Below are positions 52,381 to 60,215 of a DNA stretch of 64,000 nucleotides, one piece after another. Origin of the DNA: AC-32 sp963763475 (GTDB lineage: Bacteria > Actinomycetota > Thermoleophilia > Gaiellales > Gaiellaceae); assembly GCA_963763475.1 (NCBI GenBank), contig CAVXOR010000002.1:248001-312000 (forward strand), read 5' to 3'. Position 1 is the first letter of the stretch. Each line of letters begins with the position of its first letter. The notes below the pieces were generated by a model. It had not been told where the DNA came from and did no database searches. It was given only the letters and a program-made list of their open reading frames with translations. A program made the position numbers and the translations under genes.

Positions 52381-52418
52381 AGGCGTGAGTGTTCGCCTGG
52401 GCGAGCGTACTCACGCCT
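52381..52418 (+). terminator. Stem-loop after the cupin gene
   Basis: AGGCGTGAGT and its complement ACTCACGCCT (10 bp) enclose a second paired segment GTTCGC/GCGAGC. It begins 5 bp past the cupin stop; TTTT at 52427-52430 follows after a short gap, so it is an imperfect rho-independent terminator. Confidence 0.6.
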
Positions 52419-52438
52419 GACCACGGTTTTGCCCCCTT

Positions 52439-52470
52439 CCGACCGTCATGACCAGGGTCACGGTGGTCGG
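52439..52470. other. Second hairpin next to the left att copy
   Basis: A 14-bp stem with one mismatch (CCGACCGTCATGAC against GTCACGGTGGTCGG) and a CAGG loop. It sits 16 bp before the tRNA-Asp 3'-end copy. It may be a second terminator or a structural feature of the integration end. No T-tract follows. Confidence 0.4.
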
Positions 52471-52486
52471 AACCGCATGAATAGGA

Positions 52487-52513
52487 ACGGGAGCGACGGG
52501 ACTCGAACCCGCG
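52487..52513 (-). repeat. Left copy of tRNA-Asp 3'-end repeat (att-like)
   Basis: 27 bp identical to 58533-58559, the T-arm and acceptor 3' strand of tRNA-Asp. The rest of the tRNA (D-arm, anticodon) is absent on its 5' side here: the sequence ATCGAGGTGAGG next to it bears no tRNA features. That is what one expects for a duplicated integration core, not a functional tRNA. Confidence 0.75.
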
Positions 52514-52574
52514 TTTCCCGACCATCGAGGTGAGGATGCCCCAAGTCACACCGTGGCGCTGAGTTCCTGCGGCG

Positions 52575-53360
52575 CTAGATGGCGTGCAGTGCGGCGAGTC
52601 GTGCGAGGGTCGCGCGAGCCTCGTTCGGCGCACGCACTGCCGGCAGAGATCGCTCCTCGAATGACATGTCGGGGCGAAACGAGTCCCGCCCGACGATCCG
52701 TCCGCCGTTCACCATGAGCACGGATCCCTCACGCACCGCGCGTTTGCGGAGCTTGACGGACGAATACTCCTCGACCAGGTCCAGCGCGGCGCGCGTCGAC
52801 GCGAAGAAGAGCTCCAGCGTCGAGGTGCCGATCCACAGCGGCCGCCCCATCCCGCGGGCAAGCAGCAGCTCCTCCCGGCCTTCGTCGAGCCAAGCCGTCG
52901 CCATCGAGCCCACCAGTCGCTCGAGCGCGTCGGCGGTGTGTCCCCGAAACCGCTCGGCGAGCGCGAAGATCAGCTCGGAGTCGACGGTCATGCTGGGCTC
53001 GGCACGCGCGATGCCGTGCGCTGCGAACAGCTCGTCGTCATTGGCGATCGTGCCGTTGTGGATCCCGACGACCGCTCCGTGGCGGATCGGATGGTTGTTG
53101 GCCAGGACACGCGGATGACCCTTCGTGTAGTCACGGACGTGCACGAGGAGCTGTGTGGCGGTTTGGGGCACCTCGATGCGGTCGAGGAGCTCGCTCGCGC
53201 CCGTGCGCTGCTTGTGCATGACGACCTTGGAGTCGCCGCGGTAGGCGAAGCCCACCGAGTCGGCCCCGCGCTCGGCGATGCCTGCGAGCAGTGCGCGGGC
53301 GGCCACCGTCCGATCGACGCGGCTCTCGAGAGAGAAGCTGTATCCGGCGATCCCGCACAT
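52575..53360 (-). CDS. Stand-alone class II glutamine amidotransferase
   Basis: 261 aa. MCGIAGYSF gives Cys2 as the N-terminal nucleophile after Met removal. GIAERGADSVGFAYRG, LLVHVRDYTKG (Arg of the amide pocket), NNHPIRHGAVVGIHNGTIANDDEL and TVDSELIFALAERF are the Ntn-hydrolase GATase II motifs. About 70 more residues (TSTLELFFASTRAALDLVEEYSS...) complete the fold. No synthase, isomerase or transferase domain is fused, so ammonia would have to go to a partner, or the domain is a stand-alone amidase or regulator. The preceding 53-codon ORF ends 8 bp upstream. No RBS is visible. Confidence 0.9.
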   Translation of the reverse strand: MCGIAGYSFSLESRVDRTVAARALLAGIAERGADSVGFAYRGDSKVVMHKQRTGASELLDRIEVPQTATQLLVHVRDYTKGHPRVLANNHPIRHGAVVGIHNGTIANDDELFAAHGIARAEPSMTVDSELIFALAERFRGHTADALERLVGSMATAWLDEGREELLLARGMGRPLWIGTSTLELFFASTRAALDLVEEYSSVKLRKRAVREGSVLMVNGGRIVGRDSFRPDMSFEERSLPAVRAPNEARATLARLAALHAI

Positions 53361-53368
53361 GAGCCGAG

Positions 53369-53530
53369 CTACCGTGTGGGGTTAGCAGCTACAGCAGGTG
53401 GAGGAGCGGGTCGCGGAAAGGCAGCGGCCCAGGAGACAATTTCCCCGGAGGGGAGTGTCACTGGGTTCAGCGTCACGTCAAGGGAGGCGTCGTCCTTGCG
53501 GAGGGACGCGGTCGTTGTCTTCGCTTTCAT
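53369..53530 (-). CDS. 53-aa ORF immediately upstream of the glutamine amidotransferase
   Basis: ATG 53530 to TAG 53369; too short for many gene finders. The peptide starts MKAKTTTASLRKDDASLDV, continues VTLPSGEIVSWAAAFP and ends with a Pro/Ala-rich tail. Third codon positions in the first ~35 codons are mostly G/C, like real genes here, and less so in the tail. No strong Shine-Dalgarno precedes it. The ORF lies in the same direction 8 bp before the GATase. It could be a RiPP-like precursor or small partner protein, or an untranslated leader. I do not recognise a family. Confidence 0.45.
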   Translation of the reverse strand: MKAKTTTASLRKDDASLDVTLNPVTLPSGEIVSWAAAFPRPAPPPAVAANPTR

Positions 53531-53546
53531 CAGCTGCCGCTCGCGC

Positions 53547-53575
53547 GGGAGGGCCCGCGGTTTGCGGGCCCTCCC
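53547..53575 (-). other. Perfect 12-bp GC hairpin upstream of the 53-aa ORF
   Basis: GGGAGGGCCCGC and its exact complement around a 5-nt loop, 19 bp after the ABM-like gene's stop and 16 bp before the 53-codon ORF's ATG. There is no T-tract on either strand, so it is a poor terminator. It may be a processing or stability element inside one transcript, or a partial terminator/attenuator. Confidence 0.6.
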
Positions 53576-53593
53576 TGCGTCGAGCCGTGGGCC

Positions 53594-53905
53594 TTATGCT
53601 CGGACGAAACCGTTCTTGTGGACGATGACTTCTCCGTCCGTGATCTTCGGCGGATTCGGAAGCGCGGTCTCGAGCTTCTCGTCGCGCACCCAGCTGGCTG
53701 CGACGCGAGTCGACTCGTCGGCCTGCGTCGAGGTCTCGAAGAGGCCGATCGAGCTCATGACGCCGTTGCCGGCCTCGATGAGGTAGTAGCCCTCGAAGCC
53801 CGGCAACTTGCTCAGGCTGGGAAGGAGGGTCTCGTCGACCTTCTTGATCAGCTCGTCGGTGCGACTCTGGTCGACACCCTCGTAACGTCTAACGGTGGCA
53901 TGCAT
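53594..53905 (-). CDS. ABM-superfamily-like small protein
   Basis: 103 aa from ATG 53905 (AGGAG 4 nt upstream; an earlier GTG is less likely). The pattern HATVRRYEGVDQSRTDELIKKVDETLLPSLSKLPGFEGYYLIEAGNGVMSSIGLFETSTQADES is the dimeric alpha/beta barrel seen in antibiotic biosynthesis monooxygenase-like proteins (beta-alpha-beta-beta-alpha-beta). No catalytic residues are diagnostic. It is first in the leftward direction, before the hairpin, small ORF and GATase. Confidence 0.75.
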   Translation of the reverse strand: MHATVRRYEGVDQSRTDELIKKVDETLLPSLSKLPGFEGYYLIEAGNGVMSSIGLFETSTQADESTRVAASWVRDEKLETALPNPPKITDGEVIVHKNGFVRA

Positions 53906-54052
53906 GATGCTCCTAACTGTCACGGTTCAGGGCGGAGAACCGGCTCTTTAGTCCTCCAGGTGCACTCAGGCCCGATGTGACAGTCGAAGAGGGATCTCGG
54001 AGCCTCGACGCCTTCCGTTTGAACCTTGCGCACCACCGAGTATAGCAACTTC

Positions 54053-54092
54053 TTGACAACGTCGTTTTACGGGCTAACGTTTTACAACGTTA
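54053..54092 (+). promoter_or_regulatory. Promoter and palindromic operator for the 216-aa gene
   Basis: -35 TTGACA (54053-54058), 16-bp spacer, -10 TAACGT (54075-54080). An inverted repeat TAACGTT-TTAC-AACGTTA (54075-54092) covers the -10 and likely start site. CGTTTTAC also occurs twice at 15-bp spacing (54063, 54078). On the other strand TATACT (complement of 54039-54044) is a good -10 for the leftward ABM-like gene. A repressor probably controls one or both directions. Confidence 0.65.
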
Positions 54093-54111
54093 TCAAGTAG
54101 GGAGAACTGCG

Positions 54112-54762
54112 ATGTGCCCGTTTTCCGTCACCCTGCAGCGCGTTCCGGATCAGGAGCTCGGCCCACTTCTGATGCAGCTCGCACAGGCAGGCTTCCACGA
54201 TCCGATCATCGAGCCCGTCGGTGGCGATGGCGCTTCTGGAAGGAGAGCCGCTGCAGCCGTCGGGCGGACGGCCGATCTCCCCGGGGATTGGCGGCTCGTG
54301 CAGGAGCGGGAGGGGCAGTCGTACCAGTGGCCGGGTCAGCGCGAGCACTACTCGCGTTACCGCGTCTTCATTGGCACGACGCGTGGCGAAGGCGCCGTTC
54401 ACATCGGACTCGGCGAAGCGACTCGCAAGAACAAGTGGGGTCGCGACCGGAAGTACGTCGTCGCATTCCGGAGCAGCGGATCTCCGCACCAGCCGCTGGC
54501 CGAGTTCGTTGCGGCCGACGACTACCAGGAGACAAGGGAGCTGGTCGCAGTCATCCGAGGGAGCGACGGGGGCCGGCGTATGTACGGCGCCGGCGACGTG
54601 CTTCCGGGTGTCTACGAGGAACGCTTCCGAACCCAGATGTACAGCGAGAGGGTCGTCTATCCCGGCGTCTGGAACAAGGTCGTCGTGGTCGCGCGCGAGG
54701 ACGACGACGAGACGATGCTCAACCACGCGCTGATCCAGGGCCGGCGGCGCTACCGGAGGTAG
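54112..54762 (+). CDS. Unknown protein under a strong, operator-controlled promoter
   Basis: 216 aa, ATG 54112 with GGGAG 7-8 nt upstream. N terminus MCPFSVTLQRVPDQELGPLLMQLAQAGF. The middle carries YSRYRVFIGTTRGEGAVHIGLGEATRKNKWGRDRKYVVAFRSSG and a Tyr-rich end NKVVVVAREDDDETMLNHALIQGRRRY. It seems to be a single alpha/beta globular domain without signal or membrane segments. I do not recognise it. Location in the tRNA-bounded region with a clean -35/-10 and palindromic operator suggests conditional expression. Confidence 0.65.
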   Translation: MCPFSVTLQRVPDQELGPLLMQLAQAGFHDPIIEPVGGDGASGRRAAAAVGRTADLPGDWRLVQEREGQSYQWPGQREHYSRYRVFIGTTRGEGAVHIGLGEATRKNKWGRDRKYVVAFRSSGSPHQPLAEFVAADDYQETRELVAVIRGSDGGRRMYGAGDVLPGVYEERFRTQMYSERVVYPGVWNKVVVVAREDDDETMLNHALIQGRRRYRR

Positions 54763-54832
54763 GGCGCGGCACGATCTATTCTGCGCGCGCGGTAGTGTTT
54801 CGTTTCCGCCACAGCCGCAAGACCGAATAGAG

Positions 54833-55132
54833 ATGGAGCCGGAGAGCGGGACCAGCCAGCGAACGCGAGAGCCTCGGCGAGACAGGCTCCGCCGCGGTGG
54901 GCGGCGCACCTGGAGCTACGCGTGGGCGAGCGCTCTCGTCGCGTTGCTGGTGATCCTGATCGCTCTCGTCGTAGCCAACACAAGTAGGGTCAAGGTGAGC
55001 TGGGTACTCGGCTCGACGCGCCAGTCGCTCGTCTGGATCATCCTCGTCACAGCCATCCTCGGATGGCTGTTGGGAATCGTGACAAGCACGATCTTCCAAT
55101 TTCGGACACGGCGCAGGAGCTCGGCGGACTGA
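54833..55132 (+). CDS. LapA-domain (DUF1049) membrane protein
   Basis: 99 aa, ATG. A basic N terminus (RRDRLRRGGRRTWSYAW) precedes two membrane helices: ASALVALLVILIALVVANTSRVKVSWVLGSTRQSLVWIILVTAILGWLLGIVTS. The NTSRVKVSWVLG turn between helices is typical of LapA/DUF1049 proteins (PF06305). In E. coli the relative LapA/YciS contributes to envelope lipid assembly. In actinobacteria its role is unknown. 70 bp after the 216-aa gene. Confidence 0.82.
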   Translation: MEPESGTSQRTREPRRDRLRRGGRRTWSYAWASALVALLVILIALVVANTSRVKVSWVLGSTRQSLVWIILVTAILGWLLGIVTSTIFQFRTRRRSSAD

Positions 55133-55192
55133 CGCGGAACCTCGTCGGCGAGTTCGCCTTCGCACGTTCCTCGCGCGAGAAGCCCGCTCGAG

Positions 55193-56248
55193 TCAAGCGG
55201 AGGCCCGAGCCGCCGCCAGCGACAGGCCGGTACGCCAGGCAACGGCAACGAGAAAGATCGCGCCCCCGGCGATGATCCCGAGAGCCCCGACGGAGACGGC
55301 GACGGCGAGCGCCTGAGAGGCCCCGACACCCGCGGCGATGAGCGCCGCGCCGCTGACTCCGACCTGCGTGGCTGCGCCTGCCGGACCGATCGGCAGCGCC
55401 GCCGCCGCCGCGCCGGCGCAGAGGAAGAGAAGCGCCAGTGGGAACGAGAAACCGACCCCGAGCGTGCCGAGCAGCAGGAAGACGGCTATCGCCCGGACGA
55501 GCCAGCAGGCCGACACGAGCGCCCACGCTTGCGAGGCAGCCCGCCGCGAGGTCGAGCGCGGGCTCAGCCAGCGCCCCAGGCGGAAGCGCAGGGCCTGCTC
55601 ACTCGCGGTCAGGCGGGGCAGGGCGAGAATCACCGCGGCAGCCGCAACTCCGGCGGCAGCGACCAAGGCGAGCCCGGCGCGGACGCCCATCCCCGCGCCA
55701 GGGAACGCAGCTGCAGCAAGGGCGAGCGGCGCTAGGGCGACGCTGTCGATCAGGCCGAGCATCACGAGTGAGAGGCAGAGCACACGCACGCCGGCCGGAC
55801 AGCCGGGGTAGCGGCGGACGACGGCGACCCGCATCGCATCGTCGAAGCGGCCCGGAAGGACGACTCCGATCAGCGCAGCACCGCCGTTGCCGGCCGCGAG
55901 CGCAAGCGTCTTCGGTCGCTCGTCGGGCGTGAACAGCCGTGCCCATCCGTACGCCTTGAGCGCCTGAGCGAGGAGAAGAAGCAGGCCTGCGGCCACCAGC
56001 AGGCCGGGGTCTCCACTCGCGAGCGGCCAGGAGGTGGTCGCGAAATGCCGGGCAGCGAGCAGCGCGAGGGCGATCACAAACCCTCCCGACCCGGCGGCGA
56101 GCACCCACTGACCTCTCCGCGAACGACCGAGGCGCCAGAGCGCTGTGACCAGCAGGCGGTACCTGCCCTCGAGCACGATCGGGGCAAGCGGCACGGCGAT
56201 CGCGGCCAGAGGGTCCTGCGGGAGGCGAGCGCCTGGGCCTAGCCTCAA
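55193..56248 (-). CDS. YbhN/AglD-type membrane protein (LPG synthase TM region-like flippase)
   Basis: 351 aa, about eight helices. AAGNGGAALIGVVLPGRFDDAMRVAVVRRYPGCPAGVRVLCLSLVMLGLIDSVAL resembles the conserved core of the UPF0104/lysylphosphatidylglycerol synthetase-like transmembrane family, with a GR-D-A-R motif, and ALLFLCAGAAAAALPIGPAGAATQVGVSGAALIAAGV closes the domain. No C-terminal aminoacyltransferase domain, so a lipid or polyprenol-linked flippase is more likely than an aminoacyl-lipid synthase. It is convergent with LapA. Start is uncertain. Confidence 0.72.
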   Translation of the reverse strand: MRLGPGARLPQDPLAAIAVPLAPIVLEGRYRLLVTALWRLGRSRRGQWVLAAGSGGFVIALALLAARHFATTSWPLASGDPGLLVAAGLLLLLAQALKAYGWARLFTPDERPKTLALAAGNGGAALIGVVLPGRFDDAMRVAVVRRYPGCPAGVRVLCLSLVMLGLIDSVALAPLALAAAAFPGAGMGVRAGLALVAAAGVAAAAVILALPRLTASEQALRFRLGRWLSPRSTSRRAASQAWALVSACWLVRAIAVFLLLGTLGVGFSFPLALLFLCAGAAAAALPIGPAGAATQVGVSGAALIAAGVGASQALAVAVSVGALGIIAGGAIFLVAVAWRTGLSLAAARASA

Positions 56249-56372
56249 CGGGCGTCTCCCTTCCAGATACGCCGCTGAATGGAGTGTCTCTCGAGTCTAC
56301 GCCGAGCGTGCCGACACCACGTCAGCGAGCACTTGCCGTGAGACCCAGGGCGTAGTCCCATGGGCCTGCCTG

Positions 56373-57449
56373 ATGTCTCGTCAGGAGTACGATCGGGTGG
56401 TGGCTGACGACTCGCCGACGGGGGACCCCCGCCAGGCGTCGCTCGTGGGCGAGAAGCCCGAGGTGCAGGCGTCCCAGCGCAGTGCTCCGAGGACCTGTGT
56501 CGTCGTCCACGATCGCGGCAGCGCCGAGATGCACTTCGGCCGTGAGACGGTCGCGGAGTTGCTGGCGAGCGGAGGCTTCTTCTGGCTCGACCTCGACCAG
56601 CCGGACGTGGACGATTTCTCGATCCTGCGAGAGCTCTTCGGGTTTCATCCGCTCGCGGTCGAGGACTCCGAGCAATTCGACCAGCGGGCGAAGATCGACG
56701 ACTACGACGACTTCGTCTTCCTGGTCGTCTACGGCGCCTCACCCGACGACGACCGCCTGGTCGAGGTGCACTGCTTCTACTCCGAGCGCTTTCTCGTCAC
56801 CGTTCACCAGGACGATTGCCCTGCCTTCGCGGAGATCCGCCGGCGCTACCAGAAGCGCGACGAGTCGATCGACCGTCCCTCGCTGCTCCTGTACCGGATC
56901 ATCGACGGGCTCGTCGACAGCTTCTTCCCGATCCTCGCCGACTTCGACAACCGGATCGACGAGCTCGAGAACGCGATCTTCCTGCACGCCGATGATCGGC
57001 AGCTGCAGGAGATCTTCCAGATGAAGCGCCTGCTAGTCGGCATGCGCAAGGCGGTCAGCCCGCAGCGCGACGCGTTCGCTGGTCTGATGGGCGGAGTCGC
57101 CGAGCTGCCAGGGCTGGTCGACGGGGACGAGCGCTACTTCCGCGACGTTTACGACCACCTGATCCGGATCAGCGACCTGATCGATAGCTACCGCGATCTG
57201 CTGACGAGTGCCATGGACGTCTACCTCTCGACGGTCTCGAATCGGCTCAACGCAGTGATGAAGCAGTTGGCGGTGATCGCGACCATCTTCCTGCCGCTCA
57301 CGTTCATCACTGGATTCTTCGGCCAGAACTTCGGCTGGATGGTCAGGCACATCTCGGGCTGGCCCGCCTTCGTCGGCCTCGGCCTCGGCATCGAGATCGT
57401 GGCAATCGTGGTCCTGATGACGTTCTTTAAGCGCCGCGGCTGGTTTTGA
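56373..57449 (+). CDS. corA: CorA-family Mg2+/divalent cation channel with GQN signature
   Basis: 358 aa from ATG 56373 (an in-frame GTG lies about 28 bp later). A cytoplasmic alpha/beta funnel (GGFFWLDLDQPDVDDFSILRELFGFHPLAVEDSEQFDQRAKIDDYDDFVFLVVYG) is followed by the long stalk helix and two C-terminal membrane helices. The pore-end signature, normally GMN, reads GFFGQNFGWM here. Homologues with GxN variants exist (ZntB-type uses different residues), so transport is probable but ion selectivity may differ. KRRGWF ends the chain in the cytoplasm. Divergent from the flippase-like gene. Confidence 0.88.
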   Translation: MSRQEYDRVVADDSPTGDPRQASLVGEKPEVQASQRSAPRTCVVVHDRGSAEMHFGRETVAELLASGGFFWLDLDQPDVDDFSILRELFGFHPLAVEDSEQFDQRAKIDDYDDFVFLVVYGASPDDDRLVEVHCFYSERFLVTVHQDDCPAFAEIRRRYQKRDESIDRPSLLLYRIIDGLVDSFFPILADFDNRIDELENAIFLHADDRQLQEIFQMKRLLVGMRKAVSPQRDAFAGLMGGVAELPGLVDGDERYFRDVYDHLIRISDLIDSYRDLLTSAMDVYLSTVSNRLNAVMKQLAVIATIFLPLTFITGFFGQNFGWMVRHISGWPAFVGLGLGIEIVAIVVLMTFFKRRGWF

Positions 57450-57643
57450 GCGGCCCAGATTGTGAGCCGGGGGTCCTGCTCTCGGCCGCGCGCGCGGTCA
57501 ACATCTTCAAGTAGTCAGGCGCCACGGAACGGCGTTCTTTGGGAGCGTCAGTCGTCGATGTTGGCGGGCCAACCTCGGCCGGGTCCGCGTCCTCGTCAAG
57601 AACTCCGTGGCTCCTTCCTATCTCGACGAAGCCTCCTGGTGGT

Positions 57644-57967
57644 TCACGGGTAGTGGCCCTCGCCGGGCCAGGGCGTGAGGATCAGGATGATTTGGGCGCC
57701 GTGCTCGCTTCCGATGCTGTGCCGCTCGCCCGGCTCGAATGTGACCAAGGCGCCAGGGCCAGCTTCGAGCACCTCATCGCCTGCCTCGACGCGCGTTTCG
57801 CCCTCTACGACCGTCAGCCAGGCGCGTTCGCGGACCTGGTGGTCGCCGAGCTCCTGACCGGGTGCTAGGCGAATGACGATTGCGCGTGCCCCGTCGACCG
57901 TCTCGAGGACAGCCGGGGAACGCGTTCCCTCCGGTGCCTCGATCTGAGTCAGGTCCCAGGACTGCAC
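57644..57967 (-). CDS. Small cupin-domain protein
   Basis: 107 aa, GTG. Single-domain cupin: IVIRLAPGQELGDHQVRERAWLTVVEGETRVEAGDEVLEAGPGALVTFEPGERHSIGS. His in GDHQVRERAW and RHSI are metal-ligand positions. Length is typical for a small cupin. No operon partner. Function unknown. Confidence 0.82.
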   Translation of the reverse strand: MQSWDLTQIEAPEGTRSPAVLETVDGARAIVIRLAPGQELGDHQVRERAWLTVVEGETRVEAGDEVLEAGPGALVTFEPGERHSIGSEHGAQIILILTPWPGEGHYP

Positions 57968-58051
57968 GGCAGCGATCCTAGGGCATGACTAACGAACGAC
58001 TAGCTGCTCTGTTGGCAGAAGGGGCACGCTCCTCCGCCACGCTTTCTACGG

Positions 58052-58246
58052 TCAAGTCTGCCCGGGCGGGCGTGGATCGGTCAGGCCGAGTAGTTCGAGG
58101 GGAACGGCGAGTTCTCGGGGGTCGCCCGCGACTAGACCTTCGCCGGCCCTCTCGTAGACGAGCACCGGGAGGCAGAGGACGACGTTGTCTCCCAGTTCGA
58201 TCTGCTTCAGTTCGGTTCCACTTGGAGCGATGGCAGTGACGAGCAT
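58052..58246 (-). CDS. Hypothetical 64-aa protein
   Basis: ATG 58246 with AGGAGG about 8 nt upstream, so probably translated. MLVTAIAPSGTELKQIELGDNVVLCLPVLVYERAGEGLVAGD... is a small beta-rich protein with no recognised domain. It precedes the cupin in the same direction with an 84-bp gap and is the last gene before tRNA-Asp. Confidence 0.55.
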   Translation of the reverse strand: MLVTAIAPSGTELKQIELGDNVVLCLPVLVYERAGEGLVAGDPRELAVPLELLGLTDPRPPGQT

Positions 58247-58533
58247 CGCGGCCTCCTAAGACGTCGCACGCCAGAACGAGTGAGGTATCCCACCAGCCGC
58301 GCCTATCTGCAAGTGCCGTGGCGTCCCCAAGAGGGCGCGAGCGAACGGCCCGGCCTTGTTTAGGGAGATATCCCTGTACGACCTGGTTTGTTGGTGCGAC
58401 CGGCCACGAGCTGAGTTCCGAAATCGCTATTTGCAGGTACTTGTGCGAGAGGAATGGGCCACGAATGAGCCACAGCAACTCAAAGGAGGCGTCAGCCGAG
58501 ACAACGCAAACGCCCGATTTGCAGGAACTTTCA

Positions 58534-58607
<74 letters not shown>

Positions 58608-58629
58608 GGGAAGGGGAAGTCTAGCCGAG

Positions 58630-59059
58630 CTAGATCGAGGTCAACCCCAGCTGCCGCAGCAGGGTGACCGAGTCCGAGTAGACGTCCTTGCGCGCGACCA
58701 GGCCCCCGCGGATCGGGATCACGTCCATGCCCTTGTAGTCGACCTTGCGGCCGGTGGGCGCCACTTCGATCCCAGAGCGGGTCATCGTGCCCTCGTGGGT
58801 CCCGGTCGCCGTCCACTCCTGTACGACCAGATCCTCGCGCACGTACGCGCGGCGTGTCTCGAACGCGAGGTCCGGGAAGACGGCGAAGATGCTCGTGATC
58901 GCCCGCCCGATCGCCTCGCGCCCGACGTTCGACGTCGCCGGTGACGTGGTTCTCGAAGACCGAGTCCTCGGTGTGCATCGAGACGATCGCGTCCACGTCG
59001 TGCGCGTTCCAGGCGGCGTTGTAGCGGTCGATGAACTCCTGCAGCTCCTGGCCGTCCAT
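58630..59059 (-). CDS. SnoaL/NTF2-like protein (frameshifted)
   Basis: ATG 59059. Frame 1 encodes MDGQELQEFIDRYNAAWNAHDVDAIVSMHTEDSVFENHVTGD, the start of a SnoaL/ketosteroid-isomerase-like cone fold. At about 58936 one base is out of register and the family sequence continues VGREAIGRAITSIFAVFPDLAFETRRAYVREDLVVQEWTATGTHEGTMTRSG...DYKGMDVIPIRGGLVARKDVYSDS. Intact length ~142 aa is usual. Such proteins are isomerases, cyclases or binding proteins; no substrate is inferred. Divergent from the MarP-like gene. Confidence 0.82.
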
Positions 59060-59080
59060 GGCGTCTAGCCTAAACCGCGC

Positions 59081-60215
59081 GTGACCGTGGTCGACTGGGT
59101 GGCGCTCGGCCTGGTGCTGCTCGCGGCGCTCGGAGGCGCGGTGCAGGGGTTCGTCTGGAGCGGGCTCTCGCTGGCGGGGCTGCTGGCGGGCGCGTTCCTT
59201 GGCGGGAGGCTCGTGCCAGTGCTGCTCTCGAACGGCACGCACTCGCGGTATGCGCCGGTGGTCGCGCTGATCGCGGCGATCGCGTTCGCGGTCGCCTTCG
59301 AGGTGATGGGCAGCACCGTCGGCGCGCTCATCCGCAGCCGGCAGCGGGCGCGGAGCGTGCGGACGCTCGATTCCGTGGGCGGCGTCCTGGCCGGCGCGCT
59401 GATCGGCTTCGCGATCGTCTGGGTGCTCGGCGCGATGGCGCTGCAGCTTCCCGGCCAGGCCGACCTGCGGCGTGCGGTGCAGCGCTCGTACGTGCTGCAG
59501 CGCCTGAATGGAATCGTCCCGCCTCGTTCCCTGCTGAACGCGCTGGCCCGGATCGATCCGTTCCCGAGCTTCGCCGGGACCGCCGGTGCCGACCGAGCCG
59601 CCCGACCCGAGGGTGCTGCGCGAGCCGGGCGTGCGGGCTGCCGCGCCGAGCGTCGTGCGGGTGCTCGGCACGGTCTGCGGGCTGGGCGTCGAGGGCACCG
59701 GCTGGGTCGCGGAGCGCGGGTTGGTCGTCACCGCCGCGCACGTGGTCGCGGGTGAGGAGGACACGCAGGTCGTGTCCCCGGATGGGGGCGTGCTGCGGGC
59801 CGAGGCGGTCGCGTTCGACTCGCACAACGACGTCGCCGTCCTCCGAGTGGACGGGCTCGAGGCGCCGCCGCTCCAGCTGAAGGAGCCACACCCGGGGGCC
59901 GCGGTCGCGATCGTCGGCTACCCGCTGAATGGACCGCTCGAGGCGAGCGCGGGACGGTTCGGCGAGACCGAGACCGTGGTCGCCCAGGATGCCTACGGTC
60001 GCGGGCCGACCCGGCGGGTGGTCACCAGCCTGAGCGGGTCGATCCAGCACGGCAACTCGGGCGGCCCGGCCGTGGACGCCTCCGGGGCAGTCCAGTCGAC
60101 GGTCTTCGCGGCCCGAGCTGCCGGCGGCGGCGGTTACGGCGTTCCCGCCTCGATTGTGCAGCGTGACGTCGCCTCGGCGGCCGCGCCGGTCTCGACCGGC
60201 CCCTGCGTGCCCTAG
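59081..60215 (+). CDS. MarP-like membrane serine protease: CvpA-type domain + trypsin domain (frameshifted)
   Basis: GTG 59081. Frame 1: four membrane helices with the CvpA/colicin V pattern (VVDWVALGLVLLAALGGAVQGFVWSGLSLAGLLAGAFLG, LDSVGGVLAGALIGFAIVWVLGAMAL). At about 59579 an extra A shifts the frame; dropping it gives PSFAGPPVPTEPPDPRVL and joins the trypsin-like domain with His (VVTAAHVVAG), Asp (SHNDVAVLRV) and Ser (SIQHGNSGGPAV). Intact length ~377 aa, as in mycobacterial MarP, a periplasmic acid-resistance protease. Two Cys (TVCGLG, GPCVP) could form the MarP-like disulfide. Confidence 0.85.

Noticed and set aside
52487..52570. Functional second tRNA
   Set aside because: Only the T-arm and acceptor 3' side exist; no D-arm, anticodon stem or matching 5' acceptor strand can be found upstream.
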